Below, one piece after another: positions 35,058 through 43,519 of a stretch of 64,000 nucleotides of DNA. Position numbers and translations under genes: made by a program. The stretch is from Puia sp. (GTDB taxonomy: Bacteria > Bacteroidota > Bacteroidia > Chitinophagales > Chitinophagaceae): NCBI GenBank assembly GCA_031292515.1, contig JARLGZ010000104.1:186001-250000 (forward strand), in the 5' to 3' direction. The notes under the pieces were generated by a model. That model ran no database searches, had not been told where the DNA came from, and saw nothing but the letters and a program-made list of their open reading frames with translations. Each line of letters begins with the position of its first letter. Position 1 is the stretch's first letter.

Positions 35058-35510
35058 ATGGATTTACTATCAGACCTCCTCGAAACACCGGAAATCTCTC
35101 CAAAACGGGTTCGGGTGGCCGCGGCGATCGTAGATTTTTTGATAATCTGGATAATTGGATTCGGGCTTGGCTTGCTCTTCGGCCAATCCCGGACGGGGAT
35201 AAGCGGAGAAACCGGCTATTTTTTTAGCATTCACCTGACAGGCATCCCCGCCATTTTATTTTTCCTGAGCTGGATCGGCCTGATGCCCGTCATGGAAGGC
35301 ATGACCGGTAAAACAATCGGCAAGCGCGTCATGAAAATAAAAGTCGTCAAAGAAGATTTCACCGACACGACGATCGGACGCTCCCTGGCCAGACATTTGT
35401 TCGATTCTATCGATTGTTTTTTCCTGATCGGCCTGATCGTCGCCTCCACCAATAAGAAGAATCAGAGGATCGGAGACCTCGTAGCCAAGACCCTCGTGGT
35501 CAGGGGTTGA
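35058..35510 (+). CDS. RDD-family membrane protein
   Basis: 150 residues with the RDD pattern: an N-terminal KRVRVAAAIVDFLIIWIIGF (helix 1, Arg and Asp conserved), helix 2 around GIPAILFFLSWIGLMPVMEG, the connecting TGKTIGKRVMKIKVVKED motif, and a helix 3 region (DSIDCFFLIGLIVASTNKK) ending in QRIGDLVAKTLVV. The family is of uncertain function, with a few members implicated in ion or toxin export. It is a single gene after the ABC permease. Confidence 0.88.
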   Translation: MDLLSDLLETPEISPKRVRVAAAIVDFLIIWIIGFGLGLLFGQSRTGISGETGYFFSIHLTGIPAILFFLSWIGLMPVMEGMTGKTIGKRVMKIKVVKEDFTDTTIGRSLARHLFDSIDCFFLIGLIVASTNKKNQRIGDLVAKTLVVRG

Positions 35511-35538
35511 TAGAACCGAATCCTGCTGGTGACTTCGC

Positions 35539-36633
35539 TTAAAACAGCTCCAACTGGCCGGCGCCTGCCTCGCCCGCCCTACCCGGTACGGCCCTCCTTT
35601 CGTCGAAATTGGATAGCGAGACACCCAGCAGGCGTATTTTCTTTCCCGTTGGGTCGGTGGACAGCAACAATTCCATGACCACGGCGAGGATCGTATCCGG
35701 ATCGTCTACCCGTTCGGGAAGAGACCTGCTACGGGTTATCTGCCGGAAGTCGCTATATTTGATCTTAAGGGTGATCGTCCGGCCCTTCAGGCTATGACGC
35801 CGGAGACGCCTGCAGACCGTTTGGGTGATTTTGTCCAGCTCGGGTCTCATCTCATCGGGCGTGGTAAGATCCTCGGGAAAAGTATCTTCGGCAGCCAGCG
35901 ACTTCGTCTCCCGGTGAGGCTGCACGGGTCTGTCGTCGATGCCCCGGGCTATCTGATAGTAGAAGCGGCCCGTTTTCCCAAAGTATTTTACCAGGTCCGC
36001 CTCCGTCATTTTCTTTATATCGGCTCCCGTATGGATATCCAGATTTTTCATCTTCTCCGCCGTGACCCGGCCTACCCCAAAAAACCTCTCCACCGGAAGG
36101 GTATCGATAAAGCTTTCTATCCGCGAAGGGCCTATAAAAGTCAGGCCATCGGGCTTATTCATGTCGGAGGCAATCTTGGCGACGAACTTATTGACGGAGA
36201 CACCGGCCGAAGCAGTCAGCTGCAATTCCTCCCGGATCGCCTGTTTGATCATTTTGGCTATTTCGATGGCAGAACCGATCTGTTGTTTGTCTTCGGTGAC
36301 GTCGAGGTAGGCTTCGTCCAACGACAGCGGTTCTATGAGATCGGTATAGCGATGAAAGATCTCCCGGATCTTCGCGGAAGCCGCCTGGTAGGCGTCGAAC
36401 CGGGGTTTAACAAAGATCACCTGCGGGCATAGCTCCCGGGCCTTTCTGGAGGGCATGGCGGAGCGGACGCCAAATTTACGGGCCTCGTAGCTGGCCGTAG
36501 CCACGACCCCTCCCCGCCCCTCCGGCGAGCCTCCCACCGCAATGGGCTTTCCCCGGTATGCAGGATGGTCCCGCTGCTCTACGGATGCATAAAAGGCGTC
36601 CATATCGATATGGATGATTTTCCGCTGCACCAT
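35539..36633 (-). CDS. dinB: DNA polymerase IV (Y-family translesion polymerase)
   Basis: 364 residues. Catalytic acidic residues are present in IIHIDMDAFYASVE (Asp10) and LSLDEAYLDV (Asp106, Glu107). Phe14 is the likely steric gate. The little-finger region and HhH (FFGVGRVTAEKMKN) are intact. The chain ends in GQLELF, the sliding-clamp binding peptide. It carries out error-prone bypass synthesis. The ATG is 5 bases downstream of an exact -7 element, so its message is probably leaderless. It is convergent with the RDD gene. Confidence 0.96.
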   Translation of the reverse strand: MVQRKIIHIDMDAFYASVEQRDHPAYRGKPIAVGGSPEGRGGVVATASYEARKFGVRSAMPSRKARELCPQVIFVKPRFDAYQAASAKIREIFHRYTDLIEPLSLDEAYLDVTEDKQQIGSAIEIAKMIKQAIREELQLTASAGVSVNKFVAKIASDMNKPDGLTFIGPSRIESFIDTLPVERFFGVGRVTAEKMKNLDIHTGADIKKMTEADLVKYFGKTGRFYYQIARGIDDRPVQPHRETKSLAAEDTFPEDLTTPDEMRPELDKITQTVCRRLRRHSLKGRTITLKIKYSDFRQITRSRSLPERVDDPDTILAVVMELLLSTDPTGKKIRLLGVSLSNFDERRAVPGRAGEAGAGQLELF

Positions 36634-36638
36634 GAAGA

Positions 36639-36646
36639 CAAAGGTA
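36639..36646 (-). promoter_or_regulatory. -7 element TACCTTTG, 5 bases before the dinB ATG
   Basis: Exact TAnnTTTG match on the minus strand. No LexA-like palindrome was noticed beside it, although ATCGATCGAT just upstream is self-complementary. Confidence 0.55.
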
Positions 36647-36699
36647 ATCGATCGATGGCAACGAAATATCTCATCGGCGCAGCAGCGGGAGACGGCATA

Positions 36700-39048
36700 T
36701 CAACGCTCGCGGACAGGCGCGCTGATGACTCCCAGCCAGCGCCCCATCCAATAAGGCAGGAGCCAGGTATCCCCGGCGCTGATCAGGCTTTTTCCATCGC
36801 CGTCCGAATCAAGCCGGAAGACCTGCCCGTTGTGGCGGCAGAGCGGGATTTCACCAAGCGGCAGCAGTTCCCGGGTAGTCTGCCCCCTGAAATTCTTTGG
36901 CAACAGCTCCAGGTCCCCGCGTTGCGAATTATGCACGGCCCAGTTCCTCAGATCCAAGGGGTAGTTTCTGAAATACCTGACAGAAGGCCCCAGGTCAAAA
37001 TCCTTTGCCCCGGTCATCGCATAGGTCAGGTTCCATAAAGCATCCTGTTCCGGTCTTTCAATATTCCAATGATCCTTGATAGCGGCCCTGTATTTCTCCT
37101 TCAGAGCGGGGGTAAACGCATAGGGATAGAGACCCCAATAGGCCAGGAAATACATTTCATCGTCCGAATGATTCCATTCCTGTGAGAGCACTTTGCTCAG
37201 TTCATCCTTGTCGTCCGGTCCGATCTGAGACATGGGACGCATCAGGTTATCGAGGTAGCCGTATTTTTCCATCAACTCATACGCCTTCGCCTTGTATTTC
37301 TCTTTATGCGTAAACCGGTAAGCCGTCTGGAGAAAAGCGATGATATTGGAGGATGTGATCTTCCGGTCGCCGACATTCTTTGGAAAACTGTTCACATAGT
37401 CGGGATTCCATTTCCCCCACATCGTAGGCTGACCGTCCACATCGATAATATACAGGTTATTGTCGACTATATACCCCATCAGATCATCCAGGCATTTCAG
37501 CGCGCGGTCCCTCCATTGTTTGTCATCGGCCAACTCCAGGATCCCGGTCAACGCAAAGATCTGCCCGACCGTCTGGTCGCTGCTGGCCGTCGAACGCCAG
37601 GTCCAGTTGTGATGGTCCGCCGCGGAAAGCCACAGGCTGGCAGGAGCGCCGGAAGTAAGCTCTTTTTGCTGCCACCCTGGTTCCTTGGCATTCTCCAGCT
37701 TGTAATCGCGTTCAAAACTCCTGGCGAAAAGACCTTTGATGCCCGTCACGGTGTATAATCTTTCAAGAGCCTCAAAAGACTCATAGGCATTCTCCCTGGC
37801 CTCTTTCGATCCCGTCACCTTATAGCGATACAACTGGCTCACGAGGTACATGCCGGTCCAGAGATTGTCGCTGGGCTGGTTAGCCGTCTGAGCGGAAGAA
37901 TAACTCTCCGTCAGCTTCACCACGCTGCAATTGATCCCGTAGCGGATATTCTTTTCCCGCACCTGTTTCTCAAAGAACATCGCCTTGTCTTCGAGTGTCA
38001 TTTTTTTGAAACAGATCTGGCCGAGGCCCTTTTCGGTAAGCACCAGGACGCTATTCTCCGGCCCTTTTTCTATTTTCAGTACATGGTTGTCCGGAAGCCA
38101 GCGCTCTCCCGCATAGTAGCTGTACTTCCCATCGGCATTGAGACGGTAGGCGCCGCGGGAGGAGCCGAACCAAAGCCGCCCGTCGATTTCTTCGATACAG
38201 GTGATGGCAGGACAGGGGAGCTTGTCAATGAGCCGCGAAGCCTTCTCAGCGAACCCGGGAGCCTTTCCGGCAAGGGAGTCTCTGCCGGTGGACTGTCTGC
38301 CCGACAAAATCAAATACCCTTTTACCGTTCCGACAACGATCCCCTTCTTCGGGCCGGCGTAAGCTGCACAGGTGATTCCCGCCCCTCTGTATAATTCATT
38401 AATCGGCTGCCCCGGGCTCCATTCGGCAACAGCTTCCGGCGATACCAGCAGGAAGCTGTTGCTTGCCTCCAGGAAGCGGATCTGTGTGAGCCCGGTAAAA
38501 GAACCGGACCAAAGATGATTGCCGGCCTCATCCAGATAAACCAACCGATCCCCGTCGGAAACCAGGAAATGAAAATCCCGGCCGCCCGCAAAGAGAGAGG
38601 CATCGGGCAATCCGTGATCGATCTGGATTTTACCCGCCCAGGCATTGCAAAATACCTGCTTATTGTCGAGATAGACGGTCTGGTTTCGATAGGTGATAAT
38701 CGCCGAAATCTTTTTGGGGATGATCGCGGAATAGGAGATATCGTGGACGAATTTGCCGGGGTAGAAAAGACTCCCATTATCAGGAACGATCAGCCCCTTA
38801 TCAGAAAGGACCCGTATCTGGCCGTCACGATTTGCAGACAGGGAACGAAGTTGCAACGATTTCCCGCTTTCAGGCAGGTAATACCGGATGCTATAGTCCT
38901 GCAGGTAGGGAAGGTCCCGATAGACTCTATGACCTTTGGAATTGCCTTTTTCTTCCGGCTTTCCGTTTTCATCGCCCTGCTGCTTTTCTTTGAACGCCGA
39001 CAGGACCAGGAAGAAAAATACGAATAATAACCAGTTGCTTTTTTTCAT
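36700..39048 (-). CDS. Secreted two-domain protein: beta-propeller plus helical-barrel domain
   Basis: 782 residues with a signal peptide (MKKSNWLLFVFFFLVLSAFK). Residues about 50-370 are repeated short strands with W/Y-G-S turns (ITCIEEIDGRLWFGSSRGAY, NSVLVLTEKGLGQICF), as in the two-component-regulator-type propellers. Residues about 385-780 are helical with periodic hairpins (NLWTGMYLVSQLYRYKVTGS, QTVGQIFALTGILELADDKQ, NIIAFLQTAYRFTHKEKYKA), resembling (alpha/alpha)6-barrel glycosidases or lyases. I cannot assign a family or catalytic residues. The fusion of a propeller sensor-like part to a barrel is unusual. It stands alone between dinB and the NUMOD gene. Confidence 0.55.
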   Translation of the reverse strand: MKKSNWLLFVFFFLVLSAFKEKQQGDENGKPEEKGNSKGHRVYRDLPYLQDYSIRYYLPESGKSLQLRSLSANRDGQIRVLSDKGLIVPDNGSLFYPGKFVHDISYSAIIPKKISAIITYRNQTVYLDNKQVFCNAWAGKIQIDHGLPDASLFAGGRDFHFLVSDGDRLVYLDEAGNHLWSGSFTGLTQIRFLEASNSFLLVSPEAVAEWSPGQPINELYRGAGITCAAYAGPKKGIVVGTVKGYLILSGRQSTGRDSLAGKAPGFAEKASRLIDKLPCPAITCIEEIDGRLWFGSSRGAYRLNADGKYSYYAGERWLPDNHVLKIEKGPENSVLVLTEKGLGQICFKKMTLEDKAMFFEKQVREKNIRYGINCSVVKLTESYSSAQTANQPSDNLWTGMYLVSQLYRYKVTGSKEARENAYESFEALERLYTVTGIKGLFARSFERDYKLENAKEPGWQQKELTSGAPASLWLSAADHHNWTWRSTASSDQTVGQIFALTGILELADDKQWRDRALKCLDDLMGYIVDNNLYIIDVDGQPTMWGKWNPDYVNSFPKNVGDRKITSSNIIAFLQTAYRFTHKEKYKAKAYELMEKYGYLDNLMRPMSQIGPDDKDELSKVLSQEWNHSDDEMYFLAYWGLYPYAFTPALKEKYRAAIKDHWNIERPEQDALWNLTYAMTGAKDFDLGPSVRYFRNYPLDLRNWAVHNSQRGDLELLPKNFRGQTTRELLPLGEIPLCRHNGQVFRLDSDGDGKSLISAGDTWLLPYWMGRWLGVISAPVRER

Positions 39049-39221
39049 TTTTCCGGGGAAGCGTATATTTATACCTTACTGATTCTAAGAGGTTGACGAC
39101 CTGTCTTCATACTCTTCATCGGGCATGAAAATTGAAAAAGCGATGATATTGTATAATTTTTACACATATTAGGGCCTTGAAAGAAGTAAAATATGCCTAC
39201 GAAAATCGTTCTCCCGGAAAC

Positions 39222-40298
39222 ATGAACGGAGAGAAATGGAAAGAGATCATCGGTCTTGAAGGGTATTTTATGATTTCAAATTTTGGCCGTATAAAAAGAC
39301 TGGAATACGAGTTGGAATTCGCAGATGGCAGAATATTCACGATGAAGTCGATGATTATGAAGCCATTCCTCGGTAAGGCCCCGAACTTTTTCAAAAAAGA
39401 CAATACTTATTTCCTGAGAAGTACGCTGACGGTGGGCGGAAACGTTCATGTCTTTTCGATTGCAAGGATGGTCTACTATACCTTTATCAAAAGGTTCGAT
39501 CTCGATGACGAAGACAAATTGGTGGTTTGCAAAGATGGGAATGGCCGAAATATAAAGCCATCTAATTTATCGCTGTTAACCAGAACCGAACGGACATTGA
39601 GTATCATCAGAAGGAAGCGGCATGAGAATGTTCTGCTCAGACCCGGGGTGCGGGAAAAGGCAACGATCGCATACCGGAAAAAATACGGCAAGCAGATTTC
39701 GCGTTACGATACGACAGGTAAGATAATTGAATCCTATCCGTCTGTACCCGAAGCTGCCGGGTCTATGAAAATATCCAAGAGCACCATATTCAATGTTCTT
39801 TGGGGGCGCAAAGTAACGGCTGCAGGTTTTTTCTGGCGATTTGGCGCCGTACAAAAAATCGACATCCAAACTTTTTTGGCAGACAGAAAATCAAAGAGCA
39901 AAAGCTTTATCGGAAAACAAGTTACCCAATACAATATGAAGGGGGAAAGAATAGCTGTTTACCGATCCCTTTCAGAAGCCTCCCGCAAAACAGGAGTCGT
40001 AGCAACCGGAATCGGCAAGGTGACACGAGGAAACAGAAAAAGCGCCGGTGGGTTTTTTTGGGCGGCGGGCAACGGCAAAAAAAATATCAACCTGGCCGGT
40101 TACAGGGCAGGAAAAGGTTCGGGGTCGGTATTAAAAAGAAAAAAAGTCTCTCAGTACACCTCAACGGGTAAGTTCATTGCAAGATATCCCAGCTTAACAG
40201 CAGCGGCAAGGCAGATGGGCTTATCCGCGGGCGGCCTCTGCGCTGCGTGCAAAGGTTCTCAAAAAACATTCCGTGGTTTTTCCTGGAAATATGATTAA
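39222..40298 (+). CDS. NUMOD4 / degenerate HNH / triple NUMOD1 DNA-binding protein
   Basis: 358 residues from ATG 39222 (MNGEKWKEIIGLEGYFMISN); a TTG 15 codons upstream is possible. The NUMOD4 domain is at 4-40 (EGYFMISNFGRIKRL), an HNH-like core at about 74-125 (VHVFSIARMVYYTF, then LVVCKDGNGRNIKPSNLSLL) and three NUMOD1 repeats at about 157-207, 232-282 and 308-358, each with sequence such as QYNMKGERIAVYRSLSEASR. In active HNH enzymes the motif reads N-H-x-D-G-N; here the histidine position is Cys103. The enzyme is therefore probably inactive while the helix-turn-helix repeats remain. This suggests a domesticated homing-endonuclease relative used for DNA binding. Confidence 0.78.
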   Translation: MNGEKWKEIIGLEGYFMISNFGRIKRLEYELEFADGRIFTMKSMIMKPFLGKAPNFFKKDNTYFLRSTLTVGGNVHVFSIARMVYYTFIKRFDLDDEDKLVVCKDGNGRNIKPSNLSLLTRTERTLSIIRRKRHENVLLRPGVREKATIAYRKKYGKQISRYDTTGKIIESYPSVPEAAGSMKISKSTIFNVLWGRKVTAAGFFWRFGAVQKIDIQTFLADRKSKSKSFIGKQVTQYNMKGERIAVYRSLSEASRKTGVVATGIGKVTRGNRKSAGGFFWAAGNGKKNINLAGYRAGKGSGSVLKRKKVSQYTSTGKFIARYPSLTAAARQMGLSAGGLCAACKGSQKTFRGFSWKYD

Positions 40299-40308
40299 AT
40301 GATTATCC

Positions 40309-40364
40309 AACAGATCATCAATAACAGATCGTCAGTAACAGATCGTCAGTAACAAATCAATCAT
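40309..40364. repeat. 14-bp tandem repeat, four units, just before the DUF4838 start codon
   Basis: Units: AACAGATCATCAAT, AACAGATCGTCAGT, AACAGATCGTCAGT, AACAAATCAATCAT. The two central units are identical. The array fills most of the space between the NUMOD stop (40298) and the DUF4838 ATG (40371), so it lies in the presumed leader. Confidence 0.88.
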
Positions 40365-40370
40365 AAAACG

Positions 40371-42767
40371 ATGAGCAATTCCAACAAAAGCACGGATATG
40401 TCGAGGCTGCAATTTCTAAGGACCTCGGGTTTTGTGGCAGCTCAGTTGACCCTCCTGCCCCGTTTTGTCAGCGCAAGGCTAAAAGACAACAATTCGATCG
40501 GCCGGCTGACAACTGGCGGAATCACGGGCTATCGGATCGTCATTCCCGCACAGGCCAACCCCGCGGAAAAATCAGCGGCGCAGCAACTTCAACGTTATTT
40601 GTCCGGAATACAGTCTGTAAGCCCATCCGTCTCCAACCCGACAAACACTGCCCCCCCTGCGACGTCCCTGGTCCCTATCGTCGAAGAAAATGAATTCCAC
40701 GGCAACCATGCCATCTATATCGGGCAGACCAACTATGCAAAGGCCCGGAAAATCGATTTTGCCCACCTGCACGCCGATGGATACCAATACAAATCCACGG
40801 GGACTGATTTTATTATCGCCGGCGGCGCCGGAAAAGGGATTCTTTACGGCGTCTACGACCTGCTGGAGGCGATGGGCTTCAGAAAATATTCCCCCGATTA
40901 TACGGCTGCTCCAAAAGCAGAGACCATGCAGTTTCCAAAGACCGACATAACCTTCGTTCCACGGGTCACCTACCGAACGACCTCCTATAGCCAAATGGGA
41001 GACCAGGACTTTTCAGAATGGCAGAAAATCTCCCCGAAGGACGACTGGGGACTATTCGTTCATACATTTAACACACTCGTACCGCCGGCGCAATACGGTA
41101 CTGCGCATCCCGAATATTATTCGCTGATCAACGGCAACCGGCAGCCGGGCACTCAATTGTGTTTGTCAAACCAGGAGGTCGTGGATTTGGTAGTCGCTAA
41201 TCTGGAGCGGAAAATCTCGGAGAAACCCCATGCGACCTATTGGTCGGTCAGCCAAAACGACAACAACAAATATTGCCAATGCGGCCCCTGCACGGCACTC
41301 AATGAAAAATATGGCGGGGTGCCGGGCGGATCTATCCTCTATTTCGTAAACCAGGTAGCCGCAAAATTCCCCGGCAAGATCATCTCCACCTTGGCCTATT
41401 GGTATTCACGGAAAGCCCCAAAAAATATTCAAGCCGGATCCAACGTCAATATCATGCTTTGCAATATCGAGAGCAGAAGGCAGGGGCCCGTCTTCGAAAC
41501 CGACCCGGCCTTCTCGACCGACCTGAAAGAATGGGGAGCCATTGCCAACGATATCCTCCTCTGGGATTACAATATCCAGTTCACCAATTTCTTTGCTCCT
41601 TTTCCCAACCTGTATACCATAAAGCCAAATGTCAAATTCTACACCGACAACCATGTGAAGGCATTGTTTATGCAGGCAAACAGCGAGCCGGCCGCTGAAA
41701 TGGCACTCCTGCGCGCCTACCTGATCTACAAATTGATGTGGACCCCGGCTGCCGATGAGAAAACGATTATCGCCGATTTTCTGAACGGTTATTTCGGAGC
41801 GGCCGGTCCCTATATCCAGCAATATATCGACGCCCTCCACCGGTCCCTGATCTCCAGCGGTATCAAATTAGACATCTTTGGAGATCCGATCGACGCAAAA
41901 GAAGCCTTTCTGTCCGCCAGAATGATGGACGAGTACAAACAAATATTCGACAAGGCGGAAGACACCGTAAGAGCCGATAGTCAGTTACTCCGGCGGGTAC
42001 AGACGGCAAGGCTGCCCATCCTGTTTGCGGAGATTCAAATCGGCCGGACAGAAATCGACACGCCCCGAAGCATGTATCGCCACCCAGGCGATGGTACAGT
42101 GGCCGCGAAACCGGAAATGGTGGCATTGGTCAATAAATTTGTGGAGGGCTGCAAACGGGAGGGTGTTCTGCTGGTGAGAGAGCGAAGCGGCAGCCCCGAC
42201 CATTTCCTGGCTTCTTATAACCGGATCTTCACCAACATGGACGGGATGGGCAACGCGAAGTCGTTCAACAGGAAGATCATCCCCATTACCAATCCCGGCC
42301 ATCAATCAAAAAGTTCGGAAGCCCTCACCGACGGACTTTTCGGATCCTACGAATCCTGGCAGCGAACCGACACGAACTGGATCTTTTACGAAGGGGAACA
42401 CATGGACTTCATGCTTGACCTCGGGGAACCCATATCCATTAGCTCCATCAATATGGACTTCCTGAACCCCCAGGCCCAACCCGATTGGCATCTGATGTCC
42501 CTGCCAAAATATGTGACCTATGCGTTATCCGTCGACGGAAAAACATACAGTGACGAGATCAGGATTCCCAACCCGCACAACCCCAACCCCCTCGAAAACC
42601 CGGATATCAGCAAAATCCCGATACACTCCTTCCGGGCGGACGTGAAAGCCGACACCAGAGCCCGCTATATCCGTGTACACGCCGAGAACCTGTTGAAGGC
42701 GCCTTCCTGGCATATCCGTGCCGGGGAGCCCTTCCGCATCTATACGGATGAGATCGTGGTGAAATAG
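40371..42767 (+). CDS. Secreted DUF4838 protein with C-terminal discoidin-like domain
   Basis: 798 residues. The N-terminus (SRLQFLRTSGFVAAQLTLLP) resembles a Tat or Sec signal but lacks the second arginine. Residues about 40-200 are an alpha-glucuronidase-like N-terminal domain (YRIVIPAQANPAEKSAAQQL, ILYGVYDLLEAMGFRKYSP). The DUF4838 core spans about 205-560, with the cysteine cluster KYCQCGPC (about 302-309). The C-terminal 130 residues (FMLDLGEPISISSINMDFLN, ARYIRVHAENLL) look like an F5/8-type carbohydrate-binding domain. The family is linked to polysaccharide breakdown in Bacteroidota, but a reaction has not been established to my knowledge. Confidence 0.82.
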   Translation: MSNSNKSTDMSRLQFLRTSGFVAAQLTLLPRFVSARLKDNNSIGRLTTGGITGYRIVIPAQANPAEKSAAQQLQRYLSGIQSVSPSVSNPTNTAPPATSLVPIVEENEFHGNHAIYIGQTNYAKARKIDFAHLHADGYQYKSTGTDFIIAGGAGKGILYGVYDLLEAMGFRKYSPDYTAAPKAETMQFPKTDITFVPRVTYRTTSYSQMGDQDFSEWQKISPKDDWGLFVHTFNTLVPPAQYGTAHPEYYSLINGNRQPGTQLCLSNQEVVDLVVANLERKISEKPHATYWSVSQNDNNKYCQCGPCTALNEKYGGVPGGSILYFVNQVAAKFPGKIISTLAYWYSRKAPKNIQAGSNVNIMLCNIESRRQGPVFETDPAFSTDLKEWGAIANDILLWDYNIQFTNFFAPFPNLYTIKPNVKFYTDNHVKALFMQANSEPAAEMALLRAYLIYKLMWTPAADEKTIIADFLNGYFGAAGPYIQQYIDALHRSLISSGIKLDIFGDPIDAKEAFLSARMMDEYKQIFDKAEDTVRADSQLLRRVQTARLPILFAEIQIGRTEIDTPRSMYRHPGDGTVAAKPEMVALVNKFVEGCKREGVLLVRERSGSPDHFLASYNRIFTNMDGMGNAKSFNRKIIPITNPGHQSKSSEALTDGLFGSYESWQRTDTNWIFYEGEHMDFMLDLGEPISISSINMDFLNPQAQPDWHLMSLPKYVTYALSVDGKTYSDEIRIPNPHNPNPLENPDISKIPIHSFRADVKADTRARYIRVHAENLLKAPSWHIRAGEPFRIYTDEIVVK

Positions 42768-42877
42768 ATAGCTAAACGTCCCGGGTTCCTGCGCACGTAA
42801 GCTGCCTGTCGCATCGTAATATCCAATCCTATATCCATAAACCAGTCCAGGCTGCTTGCCGGTAAGCCATAAGGCGT

Positions 42878-42885
42878 TATCTTTG
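42878..42885 (+). promoter_or_regulatory. -7 element TATCTTTG upstream of the acidic small gene
   Basis: Exact TAnnTTTG match, 21 bases before the ATG at 42907. It supports that ATG rather than the in-frame GTG at 42856, which is upstream of the element. Confidence 0.5.
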
Positions 42886-42906
42886 TCACGCTTTCTGCAA
42901 ACAATT

Positions 42907-43266
42907 ATGACATACGAAGAACTTGTAAAGAACCATACCGGCTCGCTGGTCGAGAAATTGGTGACGGAAGTAGTCAATAAAGAAGTCGTCGAAATCCATT
43001 TTGAGCTGGAGGATGAAGAACAGTGGGCAGTCATAAAAATCCACATCTACGAAGAAGACAAGGAAATGGCGCTCCGTTTGCTTCCTGATGACAGGTGGGT
43101 GTTGCAGTTTGGCTATTATGATGACGAGGATGAATTCTTCGAGCTGATTCAGCCGCTGAGCCAGACGGAAAAAGACCTGGTTCCGAAAGGGCTTCAAAAG
43201 GTCATGCACAGGGTGTTGGCCAGCGAGGAAGGTCTGCGGCTGCCGGGTAATTTCCTATCGAAGTAG
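42907..43266 (+). CDS. Small acidic hypothetical protein
   Basis: 119 residues from ATG 42907: MTYEELVKNHTGSLVEKLVT. Rich in Glu and Asp with alternating strands (EVVEIHFELEDEEQWAVIKI, DDRWVLQFGYYDDEDEFFEL), suggesting a compact alpha/beta fold, soluble and cytoplasmic. No cysteines or membrane segments. No family recognised. It forms a single-gene unit between DUF4838 and the cold-shock gene. Confidence 0.5.
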   Translation: MTYEELVKNHTGSLVEKLVTEVVNKEVVEIHFELEDEEQWAVIKIHIYEEDKEMALRLLPDDRWVLQFGYYDDEDEFFELIQPLSQTEKDLVPKGLQKVMHRVLASEEGLRLPGNFLSK

Positions 43267-43447
43267 CGCAAATCGTCCGGATCAATACATTCCCGGTCCA
43301 TCTTACCCTGACTAAAATGAACGCGTATCTGCCTTCTTGTCTTATAAATGGTGGACTATACCTAATTTGTCAGCGTGGCAAATCCACAAAATATTCATAC
43401 TATTGACAATCAAGGGGATTCAAATGCGCCTGTCTGCCGGAAATTCA

Positions 43448-43471
43448 CCGATAAAATCGGGACGGCTTTTT
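43448..43471 (+). promoter_or_regulatory. Hairpin and T-run in the leader of the cold-shock gene
   Basis: CCGAT-AAA-ATCGG (43448-43460) forms a short stem, followed by GACGGCTTTTT. It could be a weak terminator for the upstream gene or a thermosensitive leader structure of the cold-shock mRNA, whose coding start is 49 bases further. Confidence 0.35.
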
Positions 43472-43519
43472 GCTGCTTTTAGAGAGCTTGAGTAAAAACT
43501 AAAAAAAAGGAAAATCAAA

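Noticed and set aside
39222-40298. Prophage or homing mobile element around the NUMOD gene
   Set aside because: No phage genes, integrase, intron or attachment repeats flank it, and the nuclease core appears inactive.
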